From positions 1-16,880 of the forward strand of contig CANRQD010000014.1 in assembly GCA_947632685.1 (NCBI GenBank): a stretch of 16,880 nucleotides of DNA, written 5' to 3'. The notes beneath the pieces are model-generated. The model made no database searches, was not told the DNA's origin, and was given only the letters and a program-made list of their open reading frames with translations. This document shows, piece by piece, positions 14,150 through 16,880 of this stretch (position 1 is its first letter; the number at the start of each line of letters is the position of its first letter). Both the position numbers and the translations under genes were made by a program. Origin of the DNA: an uncultured Bacilli bacterium (GTDB lineage Bacteria; Bacillota_I; Bacilli_A; RF39; UBA660).

Positions 14150-14750
14150 ATTTATTATAGAATTCAACTATTAAGGCTTCATTAATATCAGCATTAAGTT
14201 CGCCTCTTTCAGGTAATCTTACATAAGTACCTTCCATTTTTTTGTCATCGTAATTAATGAATTCAACTCTTTTAGTTACTTTAGATAAAGATTCTAAAAC
14301 AACTTTTAGTTCTTTATCCTTTTCCTTTAATGATATAACATCACCAATTTTAACTCTATATGATGGTATATCAACTTTATTACCATTAACAGTAACATGA
14401 CCATGATTAACTAGTTGTCTTGCGCCACGTCTAGTTGAAGCAAAACCAATACGATAAACTAAATTATCAAGTCTTGATTCAAGAAGTCTTAAAAAGTTAG
14501 TACCATGAATACCTTTAATTTTAGATGCTTCATCAAATGTTTTTCTTAATTGTCTTTCACTAAGACCATACATAAATCTAACTTTTTGTTTTTCTTTTAA
14601 TTGAATACCATAATCTGATAATTTACCATGACGAGCATTACCATGTTGACCAGGTCCATATGGACGACGAGCTAGTTCCTTACCAGTTTCTGTAGTAGAA
14701 AAACCAACACGACGACTTCTTTTAGTTTCAGAGCCAGTATATCTTGACAT
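14148..14750 (-). CDS. rpsD: 30S ribosomal protein S4
   Basis: A 200-residue primary assembly protein of the small ribosomal subunit that binds the 5' domain of 16S rRNA. It shows MSRYTGSETKRSRRVGFS at the start, GKELARRPYGPGQHG (23-37), LSDYGIQLKEKQKVRFMYG (44-62) and the S4 RNA-binding domain (about 88-150) with RLDNLVYRIGFASTRRGARQ. The zinc-binding cysteines found in some S4 proteins are absent, as in the Bacillus type. The frame extends 28 codons upstream, but those codons run through the leader hairpin. ATG 14750 has AAAGGAG ideally placed and gives the family start. It is monocistronic with its own leader, as in Bacillus, where S4 represses its own mRNA. Confidence 0.98.
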   Translation of the reverse strand: MSRYTGSETKRSRRVGFSTTETGKELARRPYGPGQHGNARHGKLSDYGIQLKEKQKVRFMYGLSERQLRKTFDEASKIKGIHGTNFLRLLESRLDNLVYRIGFASTRRGARQLVNHGHVTVNGNKVDIPSYRVKIGDVISLKEKDKELKVVLESLSKVTKRVEFINYDDKKMEGTYVRLPERGELNADINEALIVEFYNK

Positions 14751-14901
14751 ATTGTTCTCCTTTCTATAAATATTACATAAATACTTAAAGTAATTTAGTC
14801 GAACATTAGGGAGTTTTTCTTCACCTAATGGCAACGGTTACTAAACCTATATGAAAAACACATTAATGAACTCTAAATTATGCCATCTAAGTCAATATGC
14901 A
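14751..14901 (-). ncRNA. Structured rpsD mRNA leader, probable S4 autoregulatory element
   Basis: About 150 untranslated bases separate the inferred transcription start (near 14901) from the rpsD start. On the minus strand GGTTTAGTAACC forms a small hairpin (14847-14836). It is followed by CATTAGG...CCTAATG (14830-14824 with 14810-14804), a 7-bp stem with a 13-base A-rich loop. In Bacillus subtilis S4 represses rpsD through a leader that resembles its 16S site, so this region is the expected place for that control. Binding itself cannot be shown from sequence. Confidence 0.6.
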
Positions 14902-14907
14902 GTATTA

Positions 14908-14937
14908 ATTATAATATAAAATATATGAAATAGTCAA
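14908..14937 (-). promoter_or_regulatory. Promoter of rpsD
   Basis: On the minus strand TTGACT (14937-14932), an 18-base spacer and TATAAT (14913-14908). It is divergent from the ezrA promoter region. Confidence 0.65.
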
Positions 14938-15015
14938 GTTTTATATTCTATTTTTATTGTACTATAACTAATTTCTAACAATTTATTTAATTTTGTAGAA
15001 AAAAAATATTGAATG

Positions 15016-15024
15016 TGATAAACT
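15016..15024 (+). promoter_or_regulatory. Possible extended -10 for ezrA
   Basis: TGATAAACT lies 24 bases before ATG 15049 and leaves room for the AGAGGTG ribosome site (15036-15042). The -35 is not evident. Confidence 0.3.
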
Positions 15025-15048
15025 TATATATAATAAGAGGTGTATAAT

Positions 15049-16761
15049 ATGCAAGGACAGATATTAGTAATTAGCTCAGTTACATTGATATGTTTAATTA
15101 TATTATTAATTTCTTTACTAATTATTAGAAAAAAAGAACAAAAAAAATATATTAATGTGGCTAATCAATTAGAAGTAAATAAAAATAAAATAACAAGTAC
15201 ACCAGTATTATTAGAATTATCAAAAATAGAACCTCTTATAAAAAATGATTTGATGGAAGATAAATATAATAAATGGAATGATAGATTTATCTCTATTAAA
15301 GAAAATAAAATTCCAAAAATAGATGATATTTTAATAGATCTAGATATGTATATAGAAAATAGAAAATATAAACAATGTAATAAAAGTATTGCTCAAGCAG
15401 AAATGGAAATATATAAAGCTAGAGAATCAGCAGATCATTTATTAGATGAAATAAAGGAAATTACTTTAAGTGAAGAAAAATATAGAAGTATTGTTATAAA
15501 ATTAAAAACTAAATATAGAAAAACTAATAATGAGTATCAAAAACATAAAAATTTATACGATGATATGCAAGAGGCTATAGAATTACAATTGGAAAATATT
15601 GAAAAAAATTTTTTAGATTTTGAAAAAGTTATGGATAAAAATGAGTATAGTGAAGTAGTCAAAGTAGTTAAAGCTTTAGATGCTATGATAGATCATATTA
15701 GTATTGTAGTAGATGAAACTCCAGATATATTATTAATGGCAAAACAATTAATTCCAAAAAGGATAAAAGAAATAGAAGATACTTCAAAAGAAATGATTGA
15801 AGATGGCTATTCACTAGAATATTTAAATATAGATTATAATATTAATGAATCTAGAAAAAATATAGAAAAAATATTAGATAAAGTAAAATTATTAAATTTG
15901 GAAGATTGTATGTTTGAGCTTAAAACTATTCTTGATTATTTAGATTCATTATTTGTAGATTTTGAAAAAGAAAGATTAAGCCGTAAAGTATATGAAGAAA
16001 TAGAAGGTAGTTTTAATAAGAAGTTAGAGAAAACTAATAAAGTAGTAGATGATATTTATAATCAATTAAATGATATAAAAAATATGTATGATTTAAACGA
16101 AGATGATGTAAAAATTATTCATGATGTAAAGAAAACATTAGTTGTAATAAATGATGATTATAGAAAAATGAAAGGTAAAGTAGGCTCATTATCAGTACCA
16201 TATTCCATACTTCATAAAGATATAGAATCATTAACTGAAAGATTAAAAAAGATGGAAGAAGATTTAGATATTGCTTTAAAATCACTTGGTAATATGCATG
16301 AAGATGAAGAAAGAGCAAGGGAACAACTAGAAGAAATAGAAAACTTTTTACAAGAATCAAAAAATAAAATGAGATCATTTAAATTACCAGTTATAACAGA
16401 TAATTATTTTATACAATTAAAAGAAGCTAATGAAGCTATAGTTGAGGTTATAAAAGAATTAGAAAAAAAACCAATTGTTATAAAAACACTTAATACTAGA
16501 GTTGATACTGCAAGAGATTTAGTTTTAAAACTATATAATACCACTAATGAAATGATAAAAACTGCTATTTTAGCAGAAAAATCTATAGTATATGGAAACA
16601 GATATAAGCCATATTATAATGAAGTAGAAGATGGGTTAAATGAAGCAGAAAACTATTTTTATAAAGGTGAATATAAAAAATCACTTGATACAGTATTAAA
16701 AACATGTTCATTAGTTGATGAAAATATTTATAAAAAATTGTTAACTGTATATGATAAATAA
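15049..16761 (+). CDS. ezrA: Septation ring formation regulator EzrA
   Basis: A 570-residue Firmicutes division protein that binds FtsZ, limits Z-ring assembly away from midcell and links the ring to cell-wall enzymes. It has one N-terminal transmembrane helix (about 5-28, extracellular N-terminus expected) followed by a Lys/Arg stop. The rest is an almost continuous series of spectrin-like helical coiled coils. The C-terminal conserved patch reads YGNRYKPYYNEVEDGL then AENYFYKGEYKKSL (about 515-545), the counterpart of the EzrA QNR-type region. Length is close to the usual ~560. The frame is open from GTG 15040, but AGAGGTG is positioned for ATG 15049. It is divergent from rpsD and alone in its unit. 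Confidence 0.93.
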   Translation: MQGQILVISSVTLICLIILLISLLIIRKKEQKKYINVANQLEVNKNKITSTPVLLELSKIEPLIKNDLMEDKYNKWNDRFISIKENKIPKIDDILIDLDMYIENRKYKQCNKSIAQAEMEIYKARESADHLLDEIKEITLSEEKYRSIVIKLKTKYRKTNNEYQKHKNLYDDMQEAIELQLENIEKNFLDFEKVMDKNEYSEVVKVVKALDAMIDHISIVVDETPDILLMAKQLIPKRIKEIEDTSKEMIEDGYSLEYLNIDYNINESRKNIEKILDKVKLLNLEDCMFELKTILDYLDSLFVDFEKERLSRKVYEEIEGSFNKKLEKTNKVVDDIYNQLNDIKNMYDLNEDDVKIIHDVKKTLVVINDDYRKMKGKVGSLSVPYSILHKDIESLTERLKKMEEDLDIALKSLGNMHEDEERAREQLEEIENFLQESKNKMRSFKLPVITDNYFIQLKEANEAIVEVIKELEKKPIVIKTLNTRVDTARDLVLKLYNTTNEMIKTAILAEKSIVYGNRYKPYYNEVEDGLNEAENYFYKGEYKKSLDTVLKTCSLVDENIYKKLLTVYDK

Positions 16762-16780
16762 GGTTGATTATTAAGGAATA

Positions 16781-16824
16781 AAAAAATAACTACACAATTA
16801 AAAAGTTGTAGTTATTTTTTTTAT
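16781..16824 (+). terminator. Terminator of ezrA
   Basis: A perfect 14-bp stem (16781-16794 with 16807-16820) has a 12-base loop and continues into further T's. It is flanked by A-run and T-run, so it could also act on the opposite strand. Confidence 0.85.
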
Positions 16825-16839
16825 GTGCAAATTTTTATT

Positions 16840-16880
16840 TAGAAAAATGATAGCATCCCATTGACAAAAGCGTCCGGGGG
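16840..16880. other. Abrupt composition change at window end, possible mobile-element or repeat edge
   Basis: After the ezrA terminator the last ~20 bases (TTGACAAAAGCGTCCGGGGG) are far richer in G+C than anything else in the window. Read on the minus strand they give CCCCCGGACGCTTTTGTCAA followed by a T-rich stretch. This could be the terminal sequence of an insertion sequence or the start of an RNA gene. The element, if real, lies outside the window, so type and boundary cannot be settled. Confidence 0.3.

Noticed and set aside
14751..14834. 28-codon N-terminal extension of S4
   Set aside because: It runs through the leader hairpin, and family start MSRYTG at 14750 has a perfect ribosome site.
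15029..15034. TATAAT as the -10 box of ezrA
   Set aside because: Transcription would begin at about the ribosome site and exclude it from the mRNA; the TTGAAT 14 bases away is too close.
16861..16866. TTGACA as the -35 of a further gene
   Set aside because: The -10 region would lie beyond the window and the following GC-rich run is unlike other promoters here, so it cannot be supported.
1..16880. CRISPR arrays, tRNA genes, intact transposases, toxin-antitoxin or defence modules
   Set aside because: I looked on both strands and saw no regularly spaced direct repeats, no tRNA cloverleaf and no such protein families.

Overview
This is an AT-rich (roughly a quarter G+C by eye), densely packed chromosomal segment. 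It appears to come from a low-GC Firmicute, most likely one of the small-genome gut Bacilli related to the RF39/Erysipelotrichales/Mollicutes-like lineages. The lineage call is an inference from gene content: EzrA, FemX/MurM-type transferases, a SpoVB/MurJ-type flippase, a tRNA-Tyr T-box, Cys-free ribosomal protein S4 and YtxH/DUF948 proteins. The cell is walled and uses the standard code: TGA terminates at least two genes, and the Trp codons I checked are TGG.

Layout. Positions 1-780 hold the 3' part of leuS, with a terminator. A 56-codon Cse60-like gene follows (868-1038), then a strong bidirectional terminator. Next is a stretch with a decayed BRO-N/antirepressor-like remnant and a promoter. 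A translationally coupled GNAT acetyltransferase / class I glutamine amidotransferase pair (1371-2541) is followed by a SpoVB/MurJ-family flippase (2633-4288) and an orphan helical protein (4423-4926). Two minus-strand FemAB-type aminoacyltransferases overlap by 23 bases (4999-7420), behind a minus-strand coiled-coil miniprotein (7493-7705). Divergent from these runs a plus-strand block: trmB, a lipoprotein, a long acidic/disordered protein with a compact PSPIISPIYG motif, a DUF948-like membrane protein and a YtxH protein (7791-10874). A complete T-box leader with a UAC specifier then controls tyrS and, 12 bases on, a membrane-anchored protein with seven propeller-type repeats. On the minus strand follow an orphan 126-aa gene and rpsD with a structured leader. 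Divergent from rpsD is ezrA (15049-16761), with a terminator. The last ~20 bases turn abruptly GC-rich and may be the edge of a repeated or mobile element, or of the contig.

How the genes work together. One theme is translation: leuS, trmB, tyrS and rpsD, the last two with their own RNA control elements. The second is envelope growth and division: lipid II/polysaccharide flipping, interpeptide bridge synthesis, EzrA control of FtsZ, and the lipoprotein-scaffold-DUF948-YtxH operon, whose function is unknown. I see no CRISPR array, phage module, intact transposase or defence system. The best candidates for undescribed biology are the four-gene membrane/scaffold operon with its motif protein, the unequal Fem pair, the membrane propeller under Tyr T-box control, and the orphan 126-aa gene with a near-consensus promoter.
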